Below are positions 6,631 to 13,137 of a DNA stretch of 64,000 bases, one piece after another. Origin of the DNA: a virus. Positions within the stretch are counted from its first letter, which is position 1. Each line of letters opens with the position of its first letter. Below the pieces are notes generated by a model that saw only the letters and a program-made list of their open reading frames with translations, did not search any database and had not been told where the DNA came from. Location: the IMG/VR virus record IMGVR_UViG_3300043409_002246, positions 1 through 64,000 of that record. The stretch is one strand, 5' to 3'. The position numbers and the translations under genes were made by a program.

Positions 6631-6927
6631 TCATTTGAACGAGCTCGGACAATCGTCGCTGGCGAGATGGTAGCGGCCACAGTTCGTGCAATGGCACAGC
6701 GCGGCCTCTTCGGCGCCCCGTGGCGCGCTCCCGCAGTCCCAATGGACAAGAACACCCTTGGCGCGCAATCGGTCGCTCTCGGAGCGCACAGCGGCGAAGC
6801 TGGTGCATTGAAAGCGGCTCACGGCGCGAACCTTGCCGGTGCGCGTGACCTGCCAGAGGTTGTAAACGTTCCAAGAGGTTAGCGGGCTCCCGTAATTGCC
6901 CACGCGATAGGAGGTTGCAGCGTTCAT
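6631..6927 (-). CDS. Small protein with C-terminal zinc-finger-like motif (98 aa)
   Basis: A 98-residue protein starting at the ATG that overlaps the upstream stop (ATGA). The C-terminus reads DCGSAPRGAEEAALCHCTNCGRY then HLASDDC, giving CxCxxC plus further Cys/His, a plausible zinc ribbon. The N-terminal part (YRVGNYGSPLTSWNVYNLWQV) is aromatic. No enzyme family recognised. Confidence 0.6.
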   Translation of the reverse strand: MNAATSYRVGNYGSPLTSWNVYNLWQVTRTGKVRAVSRFQCTSFAAVRSESDRLRAKGVLVHWDCGSAPRGAEEAALCHCTNCGRYHLASDDCPSSFK

Positions 6928-7310
6928 AGGACGTAGGAGAAAACCGGGCCGAACGCAATCGCCGTATAATTGTCGCAAGCCATAGCCGCCGGGCCGAAGA
7001 GGACGGACTTGACGGGCAGCATCGGATCGCCGTTGCAGAATTCGAGCCCCCGGTGGGTAATGACGGATTCTTGGTGGAAGATGCGTCCGATGGCGCGAGC
7101 GTCGCGCGGCTGAATGTTGTGGACGAAGAAACTCCGTCCTTGGTCAATCCCCTTGTAGTAGCCGACGCAGGCGTCGAAGGCGTAGCCAGCTTTGCGGAGG
7201 TAATCTGCGAGCGCGGTGGTAAGCGACACGTTAGCGGCGCCGTTGTGTGGGCCCCGGGCTTCAACAGTGCCGGTGATTACGGCGAAGGAGCGTTTGAAAA
7301 TGTTTTTCAT
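6924..7310 (-). CDS. DUF3293-like hypothetical protein (128 aa)
   Basis: A 128-residue protein, start at MKNIFKRSFAVITG, 7 bases after the -10 of the promoter at 7318-7345. The order of features is an N-terminal ITG strand, an Asn in a loop, LTTALADYLRKAGYAFDACVG, then an ESVIT-type strand and helix. This resembles DUF3293 proteins by my recollection of that family, whose function is not established. A profile search would settle this. It is coupled to the zinc-finger-like gene by ATGA. Confidence 0.6.
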   Translation of the reverse strand: MKNIFKRSFAVITGTVEARGPHNGAANVSLTTALADYLRKAGYAFDACVGYYKGIDQGRSFFVHNIQPRDARAIGRIFHQESVITHRGLEFCNGDPMLPVKSVLFGPAAMACDNYTAIAFGPVFSYVL

Positions 7311-7317
7311 GGTTTTC

Positions 7318-7345
7318 AATATGGACGTGAAAGCGGCAAGTTCAA
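7318..7345 (-). promoter_or_regulatory. Minus-strand promoter, TTGAAC-N16-CATATT
   Basis: TTGAAC (7340-7345), 16 bases, CATATT (7318-7323), 7 bases to the ATG at 7310. It has the GTCCATATTGAA context. Confidence 0.65.
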
Positions 7346-7665
7346 ACGAAAGCTGCAAGTAGTTTCATGCCAAGTAGTGGCGTAACGAGACGATAGGCGC
7401 CAACAATTTTCGTGCCAACTTCGGACGCTCTAGGATGCGATATAGGAGGCGATCCACCCTCGCTGCGCTCGGGTCCTCATTCGCTATAAGTGACTGGTGA
7501 ACAGTGGTATGTGAACAGTGACAGGTGACAGGCGCTACGGTCATGGCCGGCGGATTTAATCGTCGCGCCACGGGGCAGCTAGGGGCCGCAGCGCAATTTT
7601 GCGTTAACGTTACCGATTGGCGATTTTTATACACGTGGCCGGCGGCGACGGCGGATGCGTGATTC
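7346..7665. other. Non-coding stretch between early genes
   Basis: About 320 bases without a convincing gene. The open frame here (7365-7634 minus) has no promoter, ribosome site or plausible composition. The segment holds heptamer array B at 7486-7534 and otherwise unremarkable sequence. Confidence 0.5.
7486..7534. repeat. Heptamer tandem array B
   Basis: Six to seven consecutive period-7 units on the plus strand, such as AGTGACT, GGTGAAC, AGTGGTA, TGTGAAC, AGTGACA and GGTGACA. This is the clearest intergenic array of the family seen also at 3304, 9398, 11803, 12604, 55221 and 58927. Confidence 0.75.
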
Positions 7666-8121
7666 TCACGCTTTGTAAACGGCTTTGACGCGCGAGCGCA
7701 GCTTGGGCGAAAAGGTGTCGCACACGTAGCCGTCAGTGTAGGCGAAGACGTGGCCGGCGGTCGCGACGATGAACCGCCCGGAGCGAGGCAGGTTGCGGAG
7801 CGTCACCGCGACGGTCGCCTCGGGGCACGTCGGGACGGACAGAGGCACAAGGCCCGCCGGGAGCGCGACGTGGCTGAAGTAGGCGCCTCCGCCCGGCTTG
7901 CGGTCGGCGTGCTTGGCGAGGGCAGCGTGCGCCTCGGAGTAGGAAATCGCCTTGGCGATGGCCAGCGCGCGGACGGTGCAGTCCCGGCGCTCGCCGAAGA
8001 AGTGAATGCTGCGCCCGGCATCAGTGTTGAAAAACTTTGCCGTTGCTGGCTTGCGGCGTGTGCGCGCGGGGATGCGGCGCGCGGCGATGCGGTCGAGGAA
8101 GTAGCGTGCGTCGAATGTCAT
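7666..8121 (-). CDS. Peptidase C39-like / papain-fold protein
   Basis: A 151-residue protein starting at MTFDARYF. Its core has GERRDCTVRALAIAKAISY (Cys48 at a helix start), then AALAKH, then GRFIVATAGHVFAYTDGYVCD with a His (about 128) on a strand and an Asp/Asn-containing turn. Cys at the head of a helix and His on a later strand (DCxVRA...GHxxA) is typical of a papain-fold family common in phages and related to C39-type peptidases. Many members have no proven activity. It lies 2 bases after the stop of the 62-residue gene, so it is co-transcribed with it. Confidence 0.6.
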   Translation of the reverse strand: MTFDARYFLDRIAARRIPARTRRKPATAKFFNTDAGRSIHFFGERRDCTVRALAIAKAISYSEAHAALAKHADRKPGGGAYFSHVALPAGLVPLSVPTCPEATVAVTLRNLPRSGRFIVATAGHVFAYTDGYVCDTFSPKLRSRVKAVYKA

Positions 8122-8123
8122 AA

Positions 8124-8312
8124 TCACCATCCGTTCGTCCAAGCGTCGCGCAGTTCGGCCAGCGTGAACACGATTTCGGTTTTGCCGTCGGCGCGCGGCA
8201 TGTTCGGGACGAAACGATGCCACGGGCGGTTGTAGCCGATGTAGCGCCAGCCGGCGCGTTCGATGTTCGGGATGCAGTCGGCGACTTTGGGGACGATGCG
8301 GGAGTGTGCCAT
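8124..8312 (-). CDS. Small hypothetical protein (62 aa)
   Basis: A 62-residue protein (MAHSRIVPKVADCIPNIE...) with Trp/Tyr-rich centre (GWRYIGYNRPWHRF) and a helical end. It lies between the Ala-rich gene and the C39-like gene with gaps of only 6 and 2 bases. Unrecognised. Confidence 0.6.
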   Translation of the reverse strand: MAHSRIVPKVADCIPNIERAGWRYIGYNRPWHRFVPNMPRADGKTEIVFTLAELRDAWTNGW

Positions 8313-8318
8313 AAAAAT

Positions 8319-8720
8319 TCAGGGCATACCGAGTTTCGCGGCGGCGAGTGCGGCAGTGAGCGCCACAGACTTGAACGCACGGTCGGCGCGTTCGGCTTTC
8401 GTCAGCTTGCGCGCCGCCGGATGGTTCAGGATGGACTCGCGGAAGGCGGTGGAGGAAAGCTGGCATTCGCCGTCGCAGTTCGGCTTGACGGTCGGAACGA
8501 CGAAGGTGCGCGCGACGATGGTGTGATTGCCGCGATCCTTGACCCGGTGGCCCAAATTAGCCTCGGTCGTCGCCAGCGAGCGTTCGGCGGCGCGGGTGAG
8601 TTCGCGCAGGTCGCGCAGGGAGAGCACCAGATACATTTTTTGGGGAGTGGCGGCGGCGGCGATGGCGGCGGCGGCGATGGCGGCGGCGGCGGCAGTGGCG
8701 GCGATTGAATTTTTCTTCAT
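8319..8720 (-). CDS. Hypothetical protein with poly-alanine leader (133 aa)
   Basis: A 133-residue protein whose first 27 residues (MKKNSIAATAAAAAIAAAAI...) are encoded by a GCC/GCN trinucleotide run. Two lysines plus an Ala/Ile core ending near ATPQ could act as an export signal or may simply reflect repeat expansion. An internal ATG at residue 29 (MYLVLSLRDL) could be the ancestral start. The promoter at 8728-8755 sits 7 bases before the first ATG, which favours the long form. The remainder is helical and basic. Function unknown. Confidence 0.6.
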   Translation of the reverse strand: MKKNSIAATAAAAAIAAAAIAAAATPQKMYLVLSLRDLRELTRAAERSLATTEANLGHRVKDRGNHTIVARTFVVPTVKPNCDGECQLSSTAFRESILNHPAARKLTKAERADRAFKSVALTAALAAAKLGMP

Positions 8721-8727
8721 GGTGGTA

Positions 8728-8755
8728 ACAGTAGCAGGTTTGCGGGCGTTGTCAA
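8728..8755 (-). promoter_or_regulatory. Minus-strand promoter, TTGACA-N16-TACTGT
   Basis: TTGACA (8750-8755), 16 bases, TACTGT (8728-8733), 7 bases to the ATG at 8720. The -35 begins just after the upstream stop. Confidence 0.7.
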
Positions 8756-8756
8756 A

Positions 8757-8948
8757 TCAGGCAATCGTCCCGGTGCGTTCGCGCGGCACGCGGACGATGC
8801 GAAAGCCGGCGCGAGCGAGCTCGGCAAAAATGGAAGTGCCCCGGTCATATTGGGTGCGGTTGCCCGGGCGTGCCTCGGCAGCGGCGAAGGCTGCGCGGAT
8901 GGCTTTGCGGTCGGCTACGAATTTGGCGGCGCGTTTGGCGTTTGTCAT
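8757..8948 (-). CDS. Small basic hypothetical protein (63 aa)
   Basis: A 63-residue protein with a basic helical N-terminus (KRAAKFVADRKAIRAAFAAAEARPGNRTQYDRG, shown in full only because it is a single helix-turn unit is not implied) and a C-terminal FAELARAGFRIVRVPRE resembling an alpha/beta unit. No promoter is visible directly upstream; it may be read from the promoter at 9244. Unrecognised. Confidence 0.5.
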   Translation of the reverse strand: MTNAKRAAKFVADRKAIRAAFAAAEARPGNRTQYDRGTSIFAELARAGFRIVRVPRERTGTIA

Positions 8949-8969
8949 AGGTGCGGTGTGGTTTATGGT

Positions 8970-9107
8970 TTACGGTTTACGGGTGCAGAGTTGCGCTACT
9001 GCGCGGAGCAGACCGCGCAGATGGAAAAAGAAGTTCGCCCACTTGCCCGCGCGGATGTCCCGGCAGCAGCAGGTCGCATTAAGTTTGAATTGGAGCTTGG
9101 CAGGCAT
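8970..9107 (-). CDS. Possible small cysteine-containing protein (45 aa)
   Basis: A 45-residue frame (MPAKLQFKLNATCCCRDIRA...) with three adjacent cysteines and a basic hydrophobic tail. It fits the gap between two tightly packed genes in the same orientation. No ribosome site or overlap confirms it, so it is a tentative call. Confidence 0.35.
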   Translation of the reverse strand: MPAKLQFKLNATCCCRDIRAGKWANFFFHLRGLLRAVAQLCTRKP

Positions 9108-9125
9108 CGGAGCGTAGCGTGCGCT

Positions 9126-9236
9126 TCACGCGTAGTTGAGGATGGCAGCGAGGACGGCGAGTAAAAAGGAGCCGCCCACGAGCGCCACGAAATCGAGGCA
9201 ATCCGAGGCGCTGTCGAAGTTCAATGTTTTTCTCAT
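9126..9236 (-). CDS. Small membrane protein (36 aa)
   Basis: A 36-residue protein, MRKTLNFDSASDCLDF then VALVGGSFLLAVLAAIL, so one C-terminal membrane helix. The start is 7 bases after the -10 of the promoter at 9244-9271. It is the first gene of the leftward arm after the strand switch. Function unknown. Confidence 0.55.
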   Translation of the reverse strand: MRKTLNFDSASDCLDFVALVGGSFLLAVLAAILNYA

Positions 9237-9243
9237 GGCAGAC

Positions 9244-9271
9244 AATATGGACGGCGCGGGAGCGAATTCAA
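9244..9271 (-). promoter_or_regulatory. Minus-strand promoter, TTGAAT-N16-CATATT
   Basis: TTGAAT (9266-9271), 16 bases, CATATT (9244-9249), 7 bases to the ATG at 9236. It is the rightmost promoter of the leftward arm. Confidence 0.65.
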
Positions 9272-9849
9272 GCGCGCGGAGTGCGATTGTTGCTAAGTGG
9301 TTGATTATCAACGAAAGTTTTTCGCAATCGTCGTAAGTCATAGCAACGCAACATTGTTACGTAAGCGAAGGCGTAGCCGGCGCAGCGTTGGAAATCGCAA
9401 GTGGCTGGTGATAAGTAGCTTGTGACAGGGAATAGGTGATAAGTGACCCGGCGAATGGACACTTGGACTCGACCTTTTGCATTTCCGTTCGCTCCCAGCC
9501 GGATTTGGGGAATCTGTTCCCTACCAGTAGGCCCTCCCGTAGGCCCTCCCGGAGGGAAACGCAGTAGAGGGTATTGTATAATAATTTTACTATAAAGATT
9601 TTATCTTTAACTTTATGTGTCCATGTGTTCAATCCCCCTGCAATCATTGGGGATATTCGGGCTGGACACATGAAAAGGGTAAGTGTCCATGAGTGTCCAG
9701 AATTCAGGGCTGCGCCCTTTTTGCGGCAGGCTCGAACCTCGAACATCGAACATCCCCGGAAACATCCCCGGAAACATCCCCGGTCAGCGCCGGCCAAGCC
9801 GGACGGGATACCCGGCAAGCCGCCGGCCAAGCCACCAGAAAAGTAGCCG
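9272..9849. other. Strand-switch intergenic region, candidate origin/control region
   Basis: About 580 bases separate the leftward and rightward arms. The 172-codon minus-strand frame here is judged not to be a gene because it runs through all the repeats. Contents: heptamer array C (9398-9452); a 12-bp TAGGCCCTCCCG repeat twice in tandem (9528-9551); an AT-rich stretch (about 9566-9625) that stands out in this GC-rich DNA; five copies of GTGTCCA or its complement (9456, 9617, 9663, 9683, 9693); and CATCCCCGG three times at 12-bp spacing (9751-9783). Iteron-like repeats beside an AT-rich patch at a divergence point are typical of replication origins, but no initiator protein was recognised nearby. 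Confidence 0.5.
9398..9452. repeat. Heptamer tandem array C
   Basis: About seven period-7 units on the plus strand (AGTGGCT, GGTGATA, AGTAGCT, TGTGACA, GGGAATA, GGTGATA, AGTGACC), degenerate but in register. Confidence 0.7.
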
Positions 9850-9878
9850 TTGACAAACAGGTCGCATCTTCGCATCTT
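9850..9878 (+). promoter_or_regulatory. Late promoter P1, TTGACA-N17-CATCTT
   Basis: TTGACA (9850-9855), 17 bases, CATCTT (9873-9878), then 5 bases to the ATG at 9884. It opens the rightward block. No room exists for a Shine-Dalgarno sequence in the mRNA. Confidence 0.85.
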
Positions 9879-9883
9879 AGGTT

Positions 9884-10042
9884 ATGGGAAACGACAAACG
9901 CAAGCGGGAGCATCCGCTATTCGACAAAATGCCGGCGCATGTTCGCAAGCTCCGCGAGAGCGCCGCGAAGAACAAGCGCAACCAAGACCGCCGTGACTTC
10001 GTCGCGCGGCTCAACGAGGGATCAAACAAAAATGTTCACTGA
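9884..10042 (+). CDS. Small basic protein, first gene of the rightward block (52 aa)
   Basis: A 52-residue, highly charged protein beginning MGNDKRKREHPLFDKMPAHV and then a basic helix (RKLRESAAKNKRNQDRRDF). It starts 5 bases after the P1 -10 box and its end overlaps the next gene by 11 bases. It may bind nucleic acid (inference from charge). No family recognised. Confidence 0.65.
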   Translation: MGNDKRKREHPLFDKMPAHVRKLRESAAKNKRNQDRRDFVARLNEGSNKNVH

Positions 10043-10235
10043 CAACTGCATCCCCCTAGGCCGGAGCGCGTGCCTCTATTGGGGCGCGATCAAACCCTTG
10101 CCTGAAGCCGTGACAACCTCGAAGTGGATTTACCGGCGGGCGCTCTGGCGCTTTTACGTGAAGGTGATTGGCCCGGGCGTCGCTGGCATGGCGGCGTTCT
10201 TGAAGGCGTATGTTCGCCCGGAGGTCGCGCCGTGA
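10032..10235 (+). CDS. Small hypothetical protein (67 aa)
   Basis: A 67-residue protein (MFTDNCIPLGRSACLYWGAI...) whose ATG lies inside the 3' end of the preceding gene. The centre is basic and aromatic (SKWIYRRALWRFYVKVIGPG) followed by a short hydrophobic helix. Its stop overlaps the next gene's GTG (GTGA). Unrecognised. Confidence 0.55.
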   Translation: MFTDNCIPLGRSACLYWGAIKPLPEAVTTSKWIYRRALWRFYVKVIGPGVAGMAAFLKAYVRPEVAP

Positions 10236-10483
10236 ACCTTGAAAACTTAACCGATGCTGAACGCGACGAATACAACGCCCGCGAGTTGGCCGCGCACCAA
10301 TCCCGGGAGCGCCAAGCGGCGGAGCGCCGAGCCGAGCGATGCGCCAAGTATGCCGCCAAGCGTGCCAAAGCCGGATCGAATCTCCCCCGGGTAGAACGCC
10401 CCCAGCGTGAGCTTTCCCAAATGAACGCCGGGCGGGTTGCCCTCGGCTTGCGCCCCCTTCCTTCCCTACCAAACCGACCATGA
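10232..10483 (+). CDS. Basic coiled-coil-like small protein (83 aa)
   Basis: An 83-residue protein starting at GTG (MNLENLTDAERDEYNARELA) in GTGA overlap with the upstream gene. It has an Arg/Ala/Glu-rich helix (RERQAAERRAERCAKYAAKR) and a Pro-rich end. It is linked to the next gene by ATGA. The position just before a putative small terminase suggests a packaging or DNA-binding accessory role (inference). Confidence 0.55.
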   Translation: MNLENLTDAERDEYNARELAAHQSRERQAAERRAERCAKYAAKRAKAGSNLPRVERPQRELSQMNAGRVALGLRPLPSLPNRP

Positions 10484-10887
10484 ATGCCTCAATGCGAAGA
10501 GAGATCAAGTTTTACGCGCGCACGCCGGAAGAGAAAAACCGTTTTCTCGCCGAAGACCGCGCAGTCAACAACGCCCGCCGTGACTACCTGAAAGTGGTTG
10601 AGTGGTATGCGAAGGCGAAGCCCGGCGAGCCCGTGCCCCCGCCTGAAAAGCGCGGCTACACTGTCCCGGCGTTACTCGTGGCGGAGCGTGCCAAGCGGAA
10701 GGCGCAGAGGTTAGCCGTCTTCGCCGTCGCTCGTGAGGCTCGCGAGGTTGCCGCCGCCTCTGCGAAAGCCGTCCGTGTTCGTGCAAAGCAAATTGAATCC
10801 GCGAAAGCTTTGGTCGAGCGCCTATCGGCGGACCTTGAAGCCGCCCTCGGCGTGCTGTGCGATTTAGAAGGGAGCGCGAAGTCGTGA
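10480..10887 (+). CDS. Helical hypothetical protein (135 aa)
   Basis: A 135-residue protein, predicted almost entirely helical. Two Ala/Glu/Arg-rich segments (VAERAKRKAQRLAVFAVARE and KAVRVRAKQIESAKALVERL) suggest coiled coil. It ends overlapping the GTG of the putative terminase small subunit. No family recognised. Confidence 0.6.
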   Translation: MNASMRREIKFYARTPEEKNRFLAEDRAVNNARRDYLKVVEWYAKAKPGEPVPPPEKRGYTVPALLVAERAKRKAQRLAVFAVAREAREVAAASAKAVRVRAKQIESAKALVERLSADLEAALGVLCDLEGSAKS

Positions 10888-11465
10888 ACAAGAACAAGCT
10901 CGATGTCGTTCAGGTGTTTCAGTATTGGCTGACGTTCTCAGGTGACGCCACGCGCGTCGCCGTCGCCCTGTCCATCCCGCGCGAGGATGTCGAGGCACTG
11001 GCGAAGGCGGAAGAGTGGTCTGTCAAGCTCCGCGAGTGGAGTGAGCTAAAGGAGTCTGGCCCCGACGTTCAAATCAGCTTGAATCGCGCGGTCAACTACG
11101 TCCAGTCGTCGCGCCTGCGTGCCGTGCTCGACAAGCTTGTCACTGAGCTTGGAACGAAGACGGCGCAAGAGTTGATTGAGCTTTGTTCTGTGCGCGGGAA
11201 AGATGGCGCGTTTGGTTCGCTGAATTTTCGCGCGATCACCGATTTGACAAAGGCGTCTGAAGCCGTTCAGTTGATGACGATGCGAAGCCTCGGCGATACG
11301 CCGGCAGAGCAACCCGAAGCGAAGGAGCGCAAAGGCTCCGCCATCGCCCTCAGTGTGCAGGCGGCGCTCAATGCCGGAGAGAGCCTCGGCATCTCCTCGA
11401 TGGACGCGGTGAAGCTCGCCCTGAATGCCCCGGCCAAGCCGGCGCTTGCCCTCCCCGAATCGTGA
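10884..11465 (+). CDS. Putative terminase small subunit / HTH DNA-binding protein
   Basis: A 193-residue protein starting at GTG (MNKNKLDVVQVFQYWLTFSG). Residues 12-50 fit a helix-turn-helix of the terminase small subunit type: FQYWLTFSGDATRVAVAL then PREDVEALAKAEEW, where a 'number of genes x recognises site' motif (DATRVAVALSIP) resembles the N4/P22-like small subunits. The middle is helical (oligomerisation) and the C-terminus Ala-rich. Context supports it, since the large subunit lies about 5 kb downstream in the same block with glycosyltransferase genes between. It could also be a transcription factor. Confidence 0.5.
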   Translation: MNKNKLDVVQVFQYWLTFSGDATRVAVALSIPREDVEALAKAEEWSVKLREWSELKESGPDVQISLNRAVNYVQSSRLRAVLDKLVTELGTKTAQELIELCSVRGKDGAFGSLNFRAITDLTKASEAVQLMTMRSLGDTPAEQPEAKERKGSAIALSVQAALNAGESLGISSMDAVKLALNAPAKPALALPES

Positions 11466-12232
11466 GACGCACCTACACCCTCGGCCAGCGTGCCGTTGAC
11501 CTCAGTCTGTTTTTCCACGGTCACTACGGGAAGCACTGGCGCAGGCGTCTGGTTGCCCTCGGCTTGCTCGCGAACGATCATCCCACCTTCCTGCCTACTT
11601 GGCGGCGCCCGGGCGATCCTAGGCCCGCCCTTGGCCCGTTGGCGCTTGTGTCACTGATAAGGCTAGACGAGCACGCCAAGAGCCTCGGATTTGCTGGCGT
11701 TATGAGCCATTGTGGCACACGAGCGAAAGTGGCTAGAATTGCTCAGGGTGGTCAAAAAGCTACACCTTCCGATACTCAGGTAACTCGATTGGATCACTTT
11801 AGATTCGTCACTTGTCATCCATCTCTGGTCACTGGTCGCTGTGCCTCGTTGACAGGCAACACGTTAGGAGGGATAGGGATACTGCATCCCCATCCCGGAC
11901 CTGCGGGAGGGCCTCCGGTGACGCAGGAATCGTGCCAAAAACGGGGTGGGGGACGGGGGGGCGATCCGGGGGGCCGTATTTCGCTCAAGGCTCGCCGCGC
12001 GGCCATAACCCTCTATCGTGACCTCACTTGTGAAGAACGGAGGATCAGGCGGGAAGAGTTGTGGCCGGCTGTCAACTACCTGAAGCTGACCGAGACGTGT
12101 GCCAAAATGGCTCAGTTGCGCCAAACTGTCACAGTGACTAAGATCGTCCCGGACGTGAGATTCATCACCCTCGTCGTGCCGCCGCCTGAGCTTTGGGCGA
12201 CGTGGGCGCAGTTGCACCTGACCGAAAAGTGA
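11462..12232 (+). CDS. Hypothetical protein interrupted by in-frame repeat DNA (256 aa)
   Basis: A 256-residue frame starting at GTG overlapping the upstream stop. The ends look like protein: residues 1-75 are basic and Trp-containing (FFHGHYGKHWRRRLVALGLL) and 180-256 are helical (YRDLTCEERRIRREELWPAV). The middle (about 85-175) is low-complexity and Gly/Pro-rich. It is encoded by DNA that looks intergenic, including heptamer array D and a purine-rich tract. I infer that repeat DNA entered or expanded within an older gene while keeping the frame. Alternatively two genes were fused. Function unknown. Confidence 0.5.
   Translation: MRRTYTLGQRAVDLSLFFHGHYGKHWRRRLVALGLLANDHPTFLPTWRRPGDPRPALGPLALVSLIRLDEHAKSLGFAGVMSHCGTRAKVARIAQGGQKATPSDTQVTRLDHFRFVTCHPSLVTGRCASLTGNTLGGIGILHPHPGPAGGPPVTQESCQKRGGGRGGDPGGRISLKARRAAITLYRDLTCEERRIRREELWPAVNYLKLTETCAKMAQLRQTVTVTKIVPDVRFITLVVPPPELWATWAQLHLTEK
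11803..11848. repeat. Heptamer tandem array D (within a gene)
   Basis: Period-7 units on the minus strand (AGCGACC, AGTGACC, AGAGATG, GATGACA, AGTGACG), lying in the centre of the gene at 11462-12232. Confidence 0.65.
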
Positions 12233-12242
12233 GCCCGAATTT

Positions 12243-13007
12243 ATGACCGAATCATCTACCGTTAAGTATGCTGACCTCCGCAAGGAAGGCGGCGAAATGG
12301 AGACTCTGAAACTGCCGGCATACGTGGCCTGCACCCGGCGGCGCCCGGCGCTCGTGGAGCCCTTTTTGGCCGGCATCCATCCGCACGTTCTCTACTACGG
12401 GCCGGACGATACCTACCCTCCGGAGGACTTCAAACTGTCGCCTCAGTGGGCCGAACTGCAACGCTGTTTGGTGGGGCAGTTCCGGGCTTGGAACAACCAT
12501 GTCGAGATGGCCAAGCTGTTCCTCAAGACCGACGCCCCCGTCGGGCTGTTCATGGAAGACGACGCGGTCCCCATCGTAGATAACTGGTCAAATATCGTAA
12601 ACGCTTGTCTCTCGTTACTTACCACTTACGACGTGTTCGGCCTCTTCGCCGACCCGATGAAGCTCGATGGCGCCAAGACTCCGTTCACCTACGAAACGCA
12701 GTCGGTCTTTTGTCGCCGGCGGATTGTCACGGTTCGCCCGTGCTGGGGCAGACCGATCATGGTGTGGGGCTGTCAGGCTTACCTGATGACGAGGCGCGTC
12801 GCGGAGAAGCTGGTGCGGCGCGAATACGACGGCCAGCCGATTGACGCGTATCTCCCGAACTTTGGCAGTTTTGCTTTTCTCGATCCGAGTCCGTTTGTTC
12901 ACGACCGATCACAGGGCAGCATGATTGATCCGCACGTCGGGAATTTCGCGCAGAAAGAAAACGCAAAAAAGCCGTTGACAAACATATCGCGGATGGGCAT
13001 CTTGTAG
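12243..13007 (+). CDS. GT25-like glycosyltransferase, paralogue 1
   Basis: A 254-residue protein, start chosen at MTESSTVKYADL; METLKL at 12297 is an alternative. It has LFMEDDAVP with the acidic triad EDD at 105-107, a central GCQAYLMTRRVAEKL segment and a C-terminal HDRSQGSMID. This order (EDD nucleotide-sugar site, then xAYLxxxxxAxxL helix, then a conserved tail) matches LPS-type family 25 glycosyltransferases. It is one of three tandem relatives (also 13512 and 14275). It would transfer a sugar to envelope glycan, virion or modified DNA; the acceptor is unknown. Codons around residues 121-130 are made of heptamer array E, and the last 11 codons contain late promoter P2. Confidence 0.7.
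   Translation: MTESSTVKYADLRKEGGEMETLKLPAYVACTRRRPALVEPFLAGIHPHVLYYGPDDTYPPEDFKLSPQWAELQRCLVGQFRAWNNHVEMAKLFLKTDAPVGLFMEDDAVPIVDNWSNIVNACLSLLTTYDVFGLFADPMKLDGAKTPFTYETQSVFCRRRIVTVRPCWGRPIMVWGCQAYLMTRRVAEKLVRREYDGQPIDAYLPNFGSFAFLDPSPFVHDRSQGSMIDPHVGNFAQKENAKKPLTNISRMGIL
12604..12631. repeat. Short heptamer array E inside a glycosyltransferase gene
   Basis: Three to four period-7 units on the minus strand (AAGTGGT, AAGTAAC, GAGAGAC). They encode part of VNACLSLLTTYDVFG on the plus strand. Confidence 0.5.
12975..13003 (+). promoter_or_regulatory. Late promoter P2, TTGACA-N17-CATCTT
   Basis: TTGACA (12975-12980), 17 bases, CATCTT (12998-13003). It lies inside the last codons of the upstream glycosyltransferase gene (…KKPLTNISRMGIL). 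Unlike most, the next start codon is far (13138), leaving a leader of about 128 bases. Confidence 0.8.
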
Positions 13008-13009
13008 TT

Positions 13010-13137
13010 GTAAGCGTCGTGTGCGGTAGATAAAAAATTCGCACCCCGAGAGTCTGGCTGAAACCGGACTTAACCGAATAGTTTGCGGAGCACCCGCACC
13101 GGGACGAACACACGACGCGCTTTGGTTGCCGCCCCTT
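13010..13137 (+). promoter_or_regulatory. Structured 5' leader before the deoxyribosyltransferase-like gene
   Basis: The RNA started by P2 should begin near 13010. Perfect 10-bp arms GCGTCGTGTG (13014-13023) and CACACGACGC (13109-13118) close a domain. It contains hairpins GTCTGG/CCGGAC (13052-13069, one G-U pair) and GCGG/CCGC (13085-13097). The closing stem plus two inner hairpins forms a three-way-junction-like shape. It sits directly before a nucleoside-metabolism gene, so a riboswitch or other RNA control element is possible. No known class was matched. Confidence 0.5.

Noticed and set aside
7365-7634. 89-codon minus-strand frame in the non-coding gap
   Set aside because: It is largely encoded by the heptamer array and lacks a start signal.
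9357-9875. 172-codon minus-strand frame in the strand-switch region
   Set aside because: It runs through the AT-rich patch, heptamers and all direct repeats, has Cys/Gly repeats caused by DNA repeats, and no ribosome site or promoter.
11850-11880. TTGACA near 11849 resembling a late promoter
   Set aside because: After 17 bases there is no CATCTT-like box (GATAGG instead) and no start codon follows at the expected distance.
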